Source: Nephromyces sp. MM_2019
Taxonomy: Eukaryota > Apicomplexa > Aconoidasida > Nephromycida
DNA length: 64,000 bases
NCBI GenBank assembly: GCA_015657535.1
Contig: JADHZB010002148.1
Coordinates: 93,379 to 157,378 of the forward strand
Direction of reading: 5' to 3'
Below are positions 52,703 to 64,000 of the stretch, one piece after another. Positions within the stretch are counted from its first letter, which is position 1, and every line of letters begins with the position of its first letter. Position numbers and translations under genes: made by a program. Under the pieces are notes generated by a model that saw only the letters and a list, made by a program, of their open reading frames with translations, ran no database searches and was not told where the DNA came from.

Positions 52703-55700
52703 ATGGAATATTTCAAACGGGTTCGATCTGGGCTACGATCATTCAACCCAGTAACATATAACTTTTTAATTAATATATACAACCATTTAATGAACACTTA
52801 CATTATTTACTCCACTATACTCTCCCTTAATATACAAACCTACACATAAACCTAATACATAACACATAAAACTCGCACCACATTATCAAACACATGTAAC
52901 ACACACGTACATGTAGATTACGCATATACATTTGTAACTTATTCAAACATATATGTAACTTATACAGGCATAGTGATGTAACTTATACAATAACATATTT
53001 GTAACTTATACAAATAAATATAATCATACATATACATATATGCAACACATACACACGTATGCAACTCCTACCTGCATACATATACAACACACATATATAC
53101 ATATGTAACACATACAATATCCATGCATGTGTAACATATACAAGACATAGACATATCTAAGATATATAAAACACATATATAACAAATGTGACACACACAC
53201 AAACACAAGCCTACAATCCCCACTACCTACAACACATTAATATTAGCGAGGAACCATATATAATATGTTAAAACAAAGTTTTACACTATAAACAAAATTT
53301 GAGTGTAAATTTTGATTCTTCAGTTTTTTTTCCTGATTACCATATAATCTATTTATCTACCGAATATTGAATTATAATAATTTTTTTTTATTATAAAATT
53401 GTTTAACAGGCCAACCTACTGTTGGAAGAATCTGACTCAGATGATAACACAAATAAAGATACTACACAGTCTGTAATTGACAACTCACAGGTTATATAAT
53501 AAGATGTGCGTGTCTATAGAACTATTTAAATATAAATTTACAACTATTTGACATATGTATGCATATGTATGCGTGCATCTGGATATAAGGCAACAGATAA
53601 CTTTTTTAATTATATATATTACATACCAAGATATAGATAATCTCATAGTAACATTTGTGTTTCATTGATTATTAATTTACACATTTCATACAGATTTTAC
53701 ACGCAGATTTTACACAGATTGTAAATGCACATTTTTAAAATATTTTTATATTTTCTATTATTTGTATTCAGAGGCCTCAAATCAGTGCATCCCCCTCTGA
53801 AATTTTTGAATCAGATAGAACCTTTCTCCGATGTATGTGATCTTTTTTTTTCTAACTTATCCTTATTTAATACACACATACATAAACATATACACATTTG
53901 ATGGAACCAAAATCTTTCTATTTGATATTTAATAAATAAAAATAACTCATCTCACACAGAAGTTTAATTTAACTGTATGATGGATCAATCATAGATTAAC
54001 ACAACTTCAAGCTACAAATTTGTCGCTATCTTGGAAAAATTTTCTTTATAATCTGTACAATATTGTTGACATCATTTGATATAATTATTATTTCAACATT
54101 TCTTGTGCTTACAATTTAACTTAATTTCCTACTCATTACCTTAATTTATATAATTATAATATCTAAAATTTAATTGATCTAGATTCCCCTAAGAATAATT
54201 ACCCAGCATCTGATCACCCACCTAACCCAAAATCCAATAATCCAGTAAATCTTAACGGTAAAAATTTTCACACTATAAAAAACACATCAGAAGCTAAGTT
54301 AACACATTTATATACTCACACAAACACATTTATACACACAAATACATATATAAACGCACATATATATATTATTCAATTATTTTGAATCTCCCCTTTGTTT
54401 AATTAACAGCTTCTCCAACATCCATTTCAGAGTCTGAAAACTCATCACTTTCATCAAATGTGTTGAAAATTCCAATACCATTGACCGAAAACAGAAAAGA
54501 TTTAAATTATACAGAAAAATTAGAATCAAATTCAACTGAAACATTTCAAATTTATGATGATTTAATTGAAAGCTTCAACAAACTCAGAGGTATGTGTATA
54601 TACATATTGACTTTTATGATTTTTGGTATGAATTCCTAAAATATTAATCAAACAATTTGTGTTGATTTAAAGATTGTCTATCTCTTAATAAGTGTATTAC
54701 TTACACATTTGTGTGTGTGTGCATGTATAGCAAAAATTATTATTAAAATACCAATTACAGTACTACACATTAAAATATATGCATACTGGTATATATCAAG
54801 GATCATTTATATATTATATAAACTAACAAGAAATAGTGTGTATATACATAAATAAAATCGAACACATAATTAATATATTAATTTCACTCTAGATCCATAT
54901 ATTACACATCATCTTAGTTTCTTGAAGGCTCATTTACTTTAGTTAAATTTTATACGTTACATGGATATAACACACATAATCACCTATGAATACATATATA
55001 TATACTCTATGCATCAATACTTTTATACTGAATTTCATTTCAACATTATTCCATGATATCTAAACATTCTTGCTTGTTCAAATCTAGTTACCCTCTACAA
55101 TCAATCACACACGCACACACATACACACACGCACATTTATATATGCATAAACACACTTTTATTTATATTCCCTCAGATAATCACGTTATAAAGCAGCTAT
55201 GCTTATCTGTACGTACAAAGAATGAAAATTCAACGGATATACCAATTAATCTCCAAGTCCCTGATATTTCTTCTGATACATCAAAATTTCAAACCATTGT
55301 CAAAATAAATTCATTTTTACTTAAATTTTCCGAGTTTATTATTACACACACAAATTTATTAAAATGTATAGAAGATGAGGGATTAAAAGAACAAATCGAC
55401 GAGAACCAAAATATTGAAAAATTGCTAAATGAATTAATTTTTCAGCGTGATCAATTACGTACACATTATGACAACTTAGCTGACTTTTCAGAACATGTAC
55501 ATTCAGAAATATTCCAATTTTTTAGAGAAGAAATCATACAATTACGTTCAACATCACAATATTATAAAGAAAACTATGAAGCTCTATTAAGTGATTACAA
55601 GGGATTATTGCACACACAGCAAACAGCAACAAATGATGACCAATTGGTATCCGCACTCCGAAATCGAACAGACTTATTAGATCAAGTTAAACTGTGGCAA

Positions 55701-57538
55701 GAAAATCATGCTTCAATAACACACAGATTTGAAATGCTCACAGAAGATAAGAAGAAGTGTGACCAAGATAAAATGATCTATGAGCTAGCATTAAAACGAC
55801 TTGAACAGGCTGAAAATGAAACAAAACAACTTCCTATATTATATGAATCAATTTACCAATCTGAGAAAACTATTGAAGAATTAAAGAGACAAAATGAAAT
55901 AATTAATAATGACCTAAATAATAATAAATTGGCCATACAACATTTTGATAATGCACTTGATGAGATGGAAAAATCAAAGGAATCTATTTTACTTAAATAC
56001 CAAACAGAAAAAAAAAATTATGAAGATTCTATCTCAACAGTTCATGATGAATTACATCAGGTGTGTGTACTTATAAATTGATTTAGGGTTGGTATATCTT
56101 TAAGATTATATATCTTAAATCTAAGTACGTTTATTTTGATCCATTAATCTACACATAGAAAATGATCTTCTATACATTTCTTAAGCAATACCTAGGATAA
56201 TATATATAAATATATATATTTATATATACTAAAATATAGACACAGCAAAAATTATATGACTATGAAAAGAAAAGTAATGAAATGGAAGAATTTAAACAAC
56301 AAAACTATGATTTGAATTTAAATGTGGAAAAATTACAAAAAGAAAATGATAATTTATGGTATAAATGATCAATAATACATAACAAATTTAGATATCTATA
56401 TAGCTACAGCAATGCTTGACTTGCTTAAACATAATTACTATATATATATATATATTTATTTATGCATCTTTTATAATCATTGGAAGGTACTTATTTCTAT
56501 TCTCATACAAATATGAATAAATCTTCTTAACAATTATAGATAATTTAATATACTGAAACACATTCATAATTATATTTCAACCAAATATTTATAATAATAA
56601 GTACACATAGAAACACTAACATGAATTGACAGAAAACATCCTATATGGATTTGCTTATATTCTAATAAACTTATACCTTCACACACCCATAACTAAATTC
56701 AGTACACAAAATTTGATTTCTTATAAATATATTTCAGTGAGAGTATACGTAAACTTAATCAACTCGTACAAAACTTGAAAGATGAGAAACGTAATTCAAT
56801 TGATCGACAATTAGTGCAAAATTCGATTTCTGAGTATATTAAAGAGAAGGTTATTCTTGTTTAAATTTACATTTCTAATAACACTCAAGATTGAATGATT
56901 AAATATGTAATTACATCTTTTGTAAAAAAAATAATAAGCATTTACACAGTTTAATTTGTTTTACCTATGTATTTGTGATCTACTATAATTATTTAAATAC
57001 ATTTATACTTATTTTAATTGAGTACCTGATTTATTTTATATGTTTTTTTTGATTGGCTATCTATATTATGTAATTAATTTCAAATATTTTTATAAACATG
57101 TAAACGCATTATGTAAATGCAAACAGGGTAATAATATTAAACGTGAACAAGCTTTCTCGGTTTTATGTGAAGTATTGGACTTACCAAATGAACAACGTAC
57201 CGCTTTAGGTGTGATAACACCTACTCAATCTACTGAGGTAAATATATTGTACATATAAATTATAAAATTATTTGTGTTTGAATACTTGATCACACCATAA
57301 ATTATACGTTAATCTTATTCATTCCAGAGAAGGATTGGTTTAAACATCAAATTATTTGACTTATTGATTCCTTTGTTCATATGCACACACCAAACATTCA
57401 TGTACATATAATTACAAATTTAACTATTAATTTTGATAATATATAAACTATTACATATACATTTATATAATTATATTTCAGCGTAAAACATTATCGCGAC
57501 TCTTTGTCGAATTCTTAGATAATGAGACGCACACTTAA
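52703..57538 (+). CDS. Long coiled-coil protein, candidate golgin with GRIP-like C-terminus
   Basis: Ten exons (52703-52750, 53410-53490, 53772-53832, 54183-54257, 54410-54589, 55177-56060, 56240-56358, 56738-56849, 57127-57237, 57482-57538) give 575 residues in consistent phase. The short first exon (MEYFKRVRSGLRSFNP, basic and amphipathic) is the least certain; it is chosen because it ends at GTAACA in the right phase. Residues 17-150 are Ser/Asn/Pro-rich. From about 230 to 510 the sequence is heptad-like coiled coil (FQRDQLRTHYDNLADF; YQSEKTIEELKRQNEI). The end, ISEYIKEKGNNIKREQAFSV, then LCEVLDLPNEQRTAL, resembles the GRIP domain (EYLKN...LLxVIxxLLxLxxEE), which binds Arl1 at the trans-Golgi; the match is partial. 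Another vesicle tether or a plain coiled-coil protein is possible. Confidence 0.72.
52890..53220. repeat. Imperfect 21-23 bp tandem repeat in intron 1 of the coiled-coil gene
   Basis: Four clear copies of a unit beginning GTAACTTATACAA start at 52934, 52955, 52978 and 53001. More degenerate copies (TGTAACACATACA, TGTAACATATACAA) continue to about 53200. The whole array lies in the 659-nt intron 52751-53409. Confidence 0.75.
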
Positions 57539-59615
57539 TTATAAATTGACAAACTTTAGTTCAAAAATCTATTCCAAAGACTGTAAATAATATTATTATC
57601 ATAAAACATAAAACTGTTGTGATTACTTTATATATTTTTTAACTTAGAGATTAAGTGCACTTGAAATTGTCACATTAATTTTAACTGAATAAAAATTACT
57701 GAGAAAAAAACAAAATTATATATAAATTAGATAAACATTGATAAAAATCTTTAAATTGGGTGAAATTACGTTAATTCTGATATAGTAAACTTTACCAAGC
57801 AGTTTGTCGAGTTTGACAATCCTTATATATTATGAGTATATATATATATATACATATATATATGTATATACTCATACATAATGTATATTGAACATATGTA
57901 TCTATCATATTTAAAACTTATTTATAGAAAAAGTATAAGTAATAATTGATCGTTTGTATGAGTAGATTATGTAAAACACATAATCATAGTTATATAAGAT
58001 AAAAATAGAGAATCTATAAAAATTAAATAGAGCAACACAAATAGTGTAGACTGGTAAACTTATGAATTTTCCAGCAAAATGTACAATCCTTCATTTTTTT
58101 ATGTGGAAATACATCTATGTGGATTTGATAAAATAAACATTAAATACACACTTAGTTATTATACAGATGAATATATATAATTTAATTTTGTGTATTAGTT
58201 TATAGAGTGCTACTTTTTCCTTTCAGTTTTTATAATCATAAAGAACTTGGCCCAGGAAATGAAAATCATTTGCTAATCGCAAGACATTATAAATTGAAAT
58301 ATTTTTTAAAGAAATTCTAAATTGAAGATAAAATTAAGTCATAAACCTTTAATGAATAAATTCATATGCACACACACAAACCTATATCAACCCACTTACG
58401 CATCAATAACTAATAAATATTAAACTTATAGTTATTAACACTTAAACCTTGAAATAATAAATTATATAGACTTCAAAATCTAAATGTTAAATAATCCATA
58501 TAAAACGCATCAAGTCACATCATAAACTTTATTTTGGCAAGCAAGGTTCAACATAGTGTCATACTATATAGGATGTATATTATACAGCTATCGGATTTTG
58601 ATACAAAACTTCACACTAGAAAGCAGTTTGACATGCTTTTTCTATATAGATGGAAAAGCACATTTAGTAATGACATGATGAAGCTTGTTTAGCTAAAAGC
58701 GCACACACTAAATTTCTTCCTATTATGTATTAGCTGAACAAGCGAGCCAAATTTAGTCAACTCTCTAACTCTCTATAACGGCTCATATATTCGAAATACC
58801 TATGAATTGAATATGCACACAACATAGGAAGCTAAAAAAAGCTTATATACACAGCGTGTATTTATAAATAAATCAATGCTATACATATAATGTACACACA
58901 AAGTATTAAAATAAGATTCTTACACATAATTCAATAGAAATTTAACATACAAAACCATATACACACATTTTATAATAGGACAGCAAACGTTAAGTCATGT
59001 ACACCTACAACAAGTCATATTGACACATCATCATGAGAAACATAAATAACTACATTAAAAAACAATTCCAAGTATTTTTTTTAGTACACTCATATATACA
59101 TTTCTTATATGAATCATACCAATATAACAAATACACAAAACATGCAGAAAACACCACATAATCTATTCAAGGGAACTTTTGCTATATTTCAGAATTTAAT
59201 GTATATATATTCACAACTTTACTAAAATAAAGAGTTTTACTCACTTACATAACTCAGTAATAACACCACTTACCTGATTTATATATAATCTTAACTTTTA
59301 CATATATATATATATCTTCATATGTTTTTGATTTTATAATCAAGCTATATATCTATAAACATTTGACATCATTTTCTAATTATTTATAAGTTTGAGGCTA
59401 AAATTAAAAACATACACAACAAAAATATAAGTTTAATTATCAATATTCCTTGAATTATCTATTTTCAGGTATTACCTCAAAGTTATAATCACTAAGCTGA
59501 ACATTTTTTGAATTTTTGATTGTTGTAACTACACCCATCCTTACGAAAAAAAATTGAATCCAAATTCTCTGCAATTAAAGTTTATTACAAATTTTGAGTA
59601 AATATCTTTTTCATT
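57539..59615. other. Intergenic spacer with a large palindrome
   Basis: About 2 kb between two + strand genes. Apart from the palindrome at 57831-57876 and short TA/CA tracts, no exon or RNA gene is recognised. Confidence 0.5.
57831..57876. repeat. 46-bp near-perfect palindrome with TA-rich centre
   Basis: The 12-base arm TATGAGTATATA (57831-57842) is the exact reverse complement of TATATACTCATA (57865-57876). The 22 bases between are almost all TA repeats and also pair with themselves. Confidence 0.85.
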
Positions 59616-62327
59616 ATGGAGTTCAATAAGCAAAATTGGTGGGAAACTAATTCGGCAAAACAATTAAGGTCTGACTATTTGAATATCAAAAACAAAAAAA
59701 TAAAAAATTTGATGGATGAAAATGCCGACAGTAACGCATTTTTTCCAGAATTTGAAGGTAAATAAAAGTAATGGGAAACTACTTTGTAAAGTTGAAAAGT
59801 AACGTGATTCTTACTCTATTTAATTATAATGATTCAAAACTGAGAAGTCAGTGAATCTCAAATTTCAATTTTCTCTTAAAACACAACTTAATTCAATTTT
59901 ATTTTATTATAGAATGACATTATTCAAACTTTTGGAAATTCCTATTTCCCAACTTGTTAATGTTTTAAATTCAATGTGTATGAACTAAACATCAATCAAA
60001 TGAGGAAAGAATTTCTATGTATATTTCCTTGAAAATTATAACTCGAATTTTTATTACACAGGTATCTATATGGATTTTAGTAGGCAAAAAATGAATACCG
60101 AAGTTTTGGATCACCTGATACAATTTTCTGAGGAAATGAAGGTAAAATCATTTTAAATAAAAACTACGAAATGTGATTATTCTATTATAACTTAGTAAAC
60201 GTAATTATAAGATATACATAAAATTCAGATAAATAGAAATAGATTTGCTTTTTATACAACCACATTAAGAATTTTAATTTATTAGACTTTTGACTGTAAA
60301 TATGTTCCCCATAAATCAATCAATAATATTTTATCCGAATCATTAGAATTTTAGAAACCATCACAACTCCAATATTATAATTTCTTGATGTATAGGTATT
60401 TGATAAGATACAAAAGATGTTTTCTGGCTATCCTATCAACAATACTGAGAAAAGAGCAGCATTACACATTGCTCTACGAAGCCCACCTCAATCCAACTTA
60501 TCTGTAAATAATAAGAATGTTATGCCAGATGTTCATAATGTATTAGACCATATTAAGCAATTTTCTAACGCTGTTCGTACTGGTAAGAAAAAAATGAATT
60601 TAATTTGATATAGAAATCGAAAATTTACACCAAAATATTTTCAATTTATACTTAAATCTTTACAATCAGTATTTAATTTCATCTACATGAGATTTTCTAC
60701 TCTAACATAATACAAATATATTTACACCTTTATTGTAAATCATATAAATCAAATTACATATATTTAAGTACTTTCTCAAAACAAGAATTTCATACAATTA
60801 ATTATATCTAAGTAAGTCTATTATTTTTTATTTACTCAATTATTTATTTCTTTCATTTAGGGCGATTTGTTGGTTGTTTCGGTCATCAATTCCAGACGAT
60901 TGTATGTGTAGGTATTGGTGGCTCATATTTAGGTTCAGAATTTGTCTATGAGGCACTAAAATCAAATGAGGTTGCAAAACAACAACAAAATAATATGCAA
61001 TTAAAGTAAGTACACTGAGTGTTATTTTTCTGATTTGATTAAAATATCTCAAACATAAAATTAGTATTAATCACACATCAAATTTCATTTTTTCATTTTT
61101 TACAAGTATTTTATATTTTTTACGCGTTTTTATAAATCTACAATCTTCATATACATATATATATATATATGAATCTATTTGAGCTAAAACGACCTTGGAT
61201 CCCATCACAAATCACTATTTCTGAGACACATGTATTTGTACTATGCATATTTACACACAAAACATAAATATAGCTAAATACATCAAAATTACACTTATAG
61301 ATCTATTGCCAATAGCAACACTTAAAACACACTGATAATTCCACACATATATATATAAAAATATTTTTCTTGTATCACATTTATCTAATCTCTTAAACAT
61401 TAAGATTTCTAGCCAATGTTGACCCTATCAACTTCACACAAGTTACACAAAACCTAGATCCAAAGACTACTATGGTTTGTTCAAATTTTCCACATATTTA
61501 CCTTACCCAATTTACTAAATGTGTATGATTCAGGTTATAATTATATCCAAAACATTCACAACAGCCGAGACAATGTTAAATGCACACCTTATGAAAGAAT
61601 GGCTTATTAAGAATCTTCAACATGAAGAGTGTGTTGGTATGTGTATAAATTCAATATATAGAATATATCAACTTTTATCATAACTATGTGTATGTGTGTG
61701 AATGTTTTATGAATATATAAATATTCCTTGGATTTATTCTTAGTTTTATTTTAATTGTGTATCATTGTTTATTTTCATTATATATATCTTATTATTTATC
61801 AATCATGTAATACATTTATAGCTAAACATATGGTGGCAATTAGCACTAATATTGAATTAACTGAAAAATTTGGAATTAATCCACAAAATGTTTTTGGTTT
61901 TTGGGATTGGGTGGTATGTACAATAACTTTATTTTTATTACAAACACACATATTTACACACACTTATCAAAACATACATCTGCACAAAAACATCTACACA
62001 CACATTATCAAACGCACATCTAAACAAAAATTTATATATTCATCGACACACATAGAAACAAGTATATAAAAAATTATTTATTTATAACTTCTAAATGAAC
62101 AATATCTGATATAAAATAATCTTAAATTAATTTTTATACACCAATAATTATTAATTTGAATTTTACACATATAATTTTAACCATACAACTCTTGATCCAT
62201 AACTATACACACACATATTATATATATATATATATAGGGAGGACGTTTCTCAGTAACATCTGCAGTAGGTGTATTACCACTTTCAATCGTCTTTGGATAT
62301 AACATTATGGAGGAATTCTTAGCAGGT

Positions 62328-62362
<35 letters not shown>

Positions 62363-63585
62363 ATACAACTATATAAATATATACATACACAAACATATGT
62401 ATATATGTGACTATGTGTATATATAAATATCTATTTATTTATATATTTATGCGTATGTACATACCTATATATATTTATATAACATATATATGTGTATGTT
62501 ATATAAATTGATTATATATATCTGTGTGTATATAGGCTGCCATGCAATGGATCAACATTTCCTAAACAGTACTCCAAATAAAAATTTACCATTTTTAATG
62601 GCTATAACATCTTTTTGGAATTCATCATTTTTTAATTGGAATGCAGTTGCTGTTTTACCCTACTGTCAAGTAAGACATTAATATATACTTACTTATATAT
62701 ATATACTTATATATATATTTGTATGTGTGTAAAAACTAAGATGTATAAGGTATATGTAAAATAGATGTGTATATAAAACCTAGAAATATTCAATACTATA
62801 TATGTTACACATATATTGATAACAAGTTGCTTTCTTATATATAATACCTTTAAGATATGTAACATTATAAAAGGAAGATGATCTGTGTGTATATGTAATA
62901 TAATAATATATATATATTAAGTATCAGATATATTTTTATGCTATAGTTTACTTTTATTTATATGAAGGGATATCAAAGTTGATATTCTTAATCTTTACAC
63001 ATATCTGTGTAATTAGGTTTTGATGTATTTATATGTGTGAATGTGTGTGTGTGTGTGTATGTTTGTAGGCTCTACATCGTTTCCCTGCACACATTCAACA
63101 ACTTATTATGGAAAGCAATGGAAAATCAGTTGATTTTGAGGGTAAAGCTCTAATGCACACAGCAAGTGAAATTTATTTTGGTGAACCTGGTACAAATGGT
63201 CAACATAGGTAATTCTTTAACACTATTTAATTACCATTTTTATACTATAGGGTACACATATATATACATACAAACACATGTACATATATATACACACACA
63301 CATGCACATATATACACATACTCATATGTATATATATATATACACACACATATGTATATATATATATACACAATATATATATAGATGTATCATAGTAATA
63401 TTTACACACATTTTACACATATCTTAATTTTTATTTAGCTTCTATCAACTCTTACACCAAGGCCAAACTATTCCAGCTGAATTTATAGGGTTTTGTAAAG
63501 CTCCACTCAATATTTCTACGGAGGTAAAAAATCGTTATCATTATGTGCAAACAAATACACAATTATACATACACGTATACACACT

Positions 63586-63618
<33 letters not shown>

Positions 63619-63791
63619 CACATTTGTATATAATAATTAAAAATATATCGAACCTATATATAGTATATACACATAATTATATATAGATGAAATTAATTAT
63701 AAATATTATACAATTACATATATACCTTATATATATCGATATACATGCTTATAAATTACTTCCTATTTATATTTTTTACACACATGTACAT

Positions 63792-63827
<36 letters not shown>

Positions 63828-64000
63828 CTTATGTAACGTATTCACTAAGTTATACACATGTATACATAATCTATATAAACACTTATCCCTATTTATACAT
63901 AACATATATTCCTATATATATATATACATAATTTTATATCTTCAAATAGCTATTATTATCATTATTGTGTGTGTATCTATATATATATATATATATATAT
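59616..64000 (+). CDS. GPI: Glucose-6-phosphate isomerase, 3' end beyond window
   Basis: GPI converts glucose-6-phosphate to fructose-6-phosphate in cytosolic glycolysis. Eleven exons are visible (59616-59757, 60062-60141, 60396-60582, 60861-61005, 61405-61474, 61534-61636, 61822-61913, 62238-62325, 62536-62669, 63069-63208, 63439-63523), coding 422 residues. The last donor, GTAAAA at 63524, opens an intron that runs off the window, so about 120-150 residues with the catalytic lysine are missing. Family blocks in order: [85 protein letters not shown], and [19 protein letters not shown] with the catalytic Glu. The ATG at 59616 begins [10 protein letters not shown]. Several introns consist largely of TA/CA microsatellites; exon 8's acceptor sits at the end of a TA run. 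Confidence 0.95.
62343..62366. repeat. (TA)n microsatellite in GPI intron 8
   Basis: About 12 TA units follow the donor of exon 8 within a longer TATA/TGTA-rich intron. Confidence 0.85.
63590..63617. repeat. (AT)n microsatellite in the last visible GPI intron
   Basis: About 13-14 uninterrupted AT units follow a CA-rich stretch (ACACTCACAT). Confidence 0.88.
63798..63827. repeat. (AT)n microsatellite in the last visible GPI intron
   Basis: About 14-15 uninterrupted AT units lie after a CATACACACA tract, a second copy of the CA-then-TA arrangement seen 200 bp upstream. Confidence 0.88.
63976..64000. repeat. (AT)n microsatellite cut by the window edge
   Basis: A TGTG-rich stretch is followed by a TA run that reaches the last base of the window. 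Confidence 0.85.

Noticed and set aside
53024..53206. Minus-strand frame rich in Cys, Tyr, Met and Val
   Set aside because: It comes from the degenerate tandem repeat in intron 1 of the coiled-coil gene.
185..64000. tRNA, rRNA, CRISPR, transposase or retroelement genes
   Set aside because: I scanned the spacers for cloverleaf-like sequences, regular spacer arrays and transposase or reverse-transcriptase motifs and found none.

Overview
The window looks like nuclear DNA of an AT-rich, intron-dense protist, most likely an apicomplexan or close alveolate relative. The evidence is three-fold: an intron-split ClpP protease whose N-terminus reads as a signal peptide plus plastid transit peptide (apicoplast style); small GT-AG introns in almost every gene; and the standard genetic code, with TAA, TAG and TGA all ending genes. 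I cannot name the species. The very short introns (21-32 nt) recall piroplasms such as Babesia microti, but a SECIS-binding protein 2 homologue implies selenoprotein synthesis, which is known from Plasmodium and coccidia and which I recall as missing from piroplasms.

I built gene models by hand, joining exons only where reading frame and intron phase agreed across every junction. Fifteen protein genes or gene parts result, with about 140 introns; only one complete gene is intronless. Layout, left to right: last exon of an unknown gene (89-184, +); NTF2 nuclear transport factor (2237-3092, +); an Asn/Thr/Tyr-rich orphan (4737-5513, +); a BMT5-like rRNA methyltransferase domain fused to zinc fingers (7069-8784, +); SBP2 (9341-10859, -); mitochondrial ADP/ATP carrier (12456-14101, +); Enhancer-of-polycomb-like EPL1 (15013-19122, -); ClpP (21174-22325, +); a 41-exon, 1667-residue protein of unknown function (23062-30885, +); VPS54 of the GARP complex (31882-40203, +); a small, probably mitochondrial protein (40540-41196, -); a 27-exon helical-repeat protein (42018-47700, +); a small membrane protein (49068-49742, +); a PPIL1-type cyclophilin (50465-51441, -); a coiled-coil golgin candidate (52703-57538, +); and glucose-6-phosphate isomerase, cut by the right edge (59616-64000, +).

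The genes are mostly unrelated housekeeping functions: nuclear transport, translation, energy metabolism, chromatin, plastid proteolysis, Golgi tethering, splicing and glycolysis. Two, VPS54 and the golgin candidate, would both act at the trans-Golgi network, probably a chance pairing. No operon, mobile element, CRISPR, tRNA or rRNA gene was seen. From about 52 kb rightward, introns and spacers become rich in TA and CA/TG microsatellites.

The points of most interest are the SBP2 gene, the class of 21-32 nt introns, the methyltransferase/zinc-finger fusion, a GC-AG intron, an in-frame 90-nt intron inside ClpP, and the two large unknown proteins.
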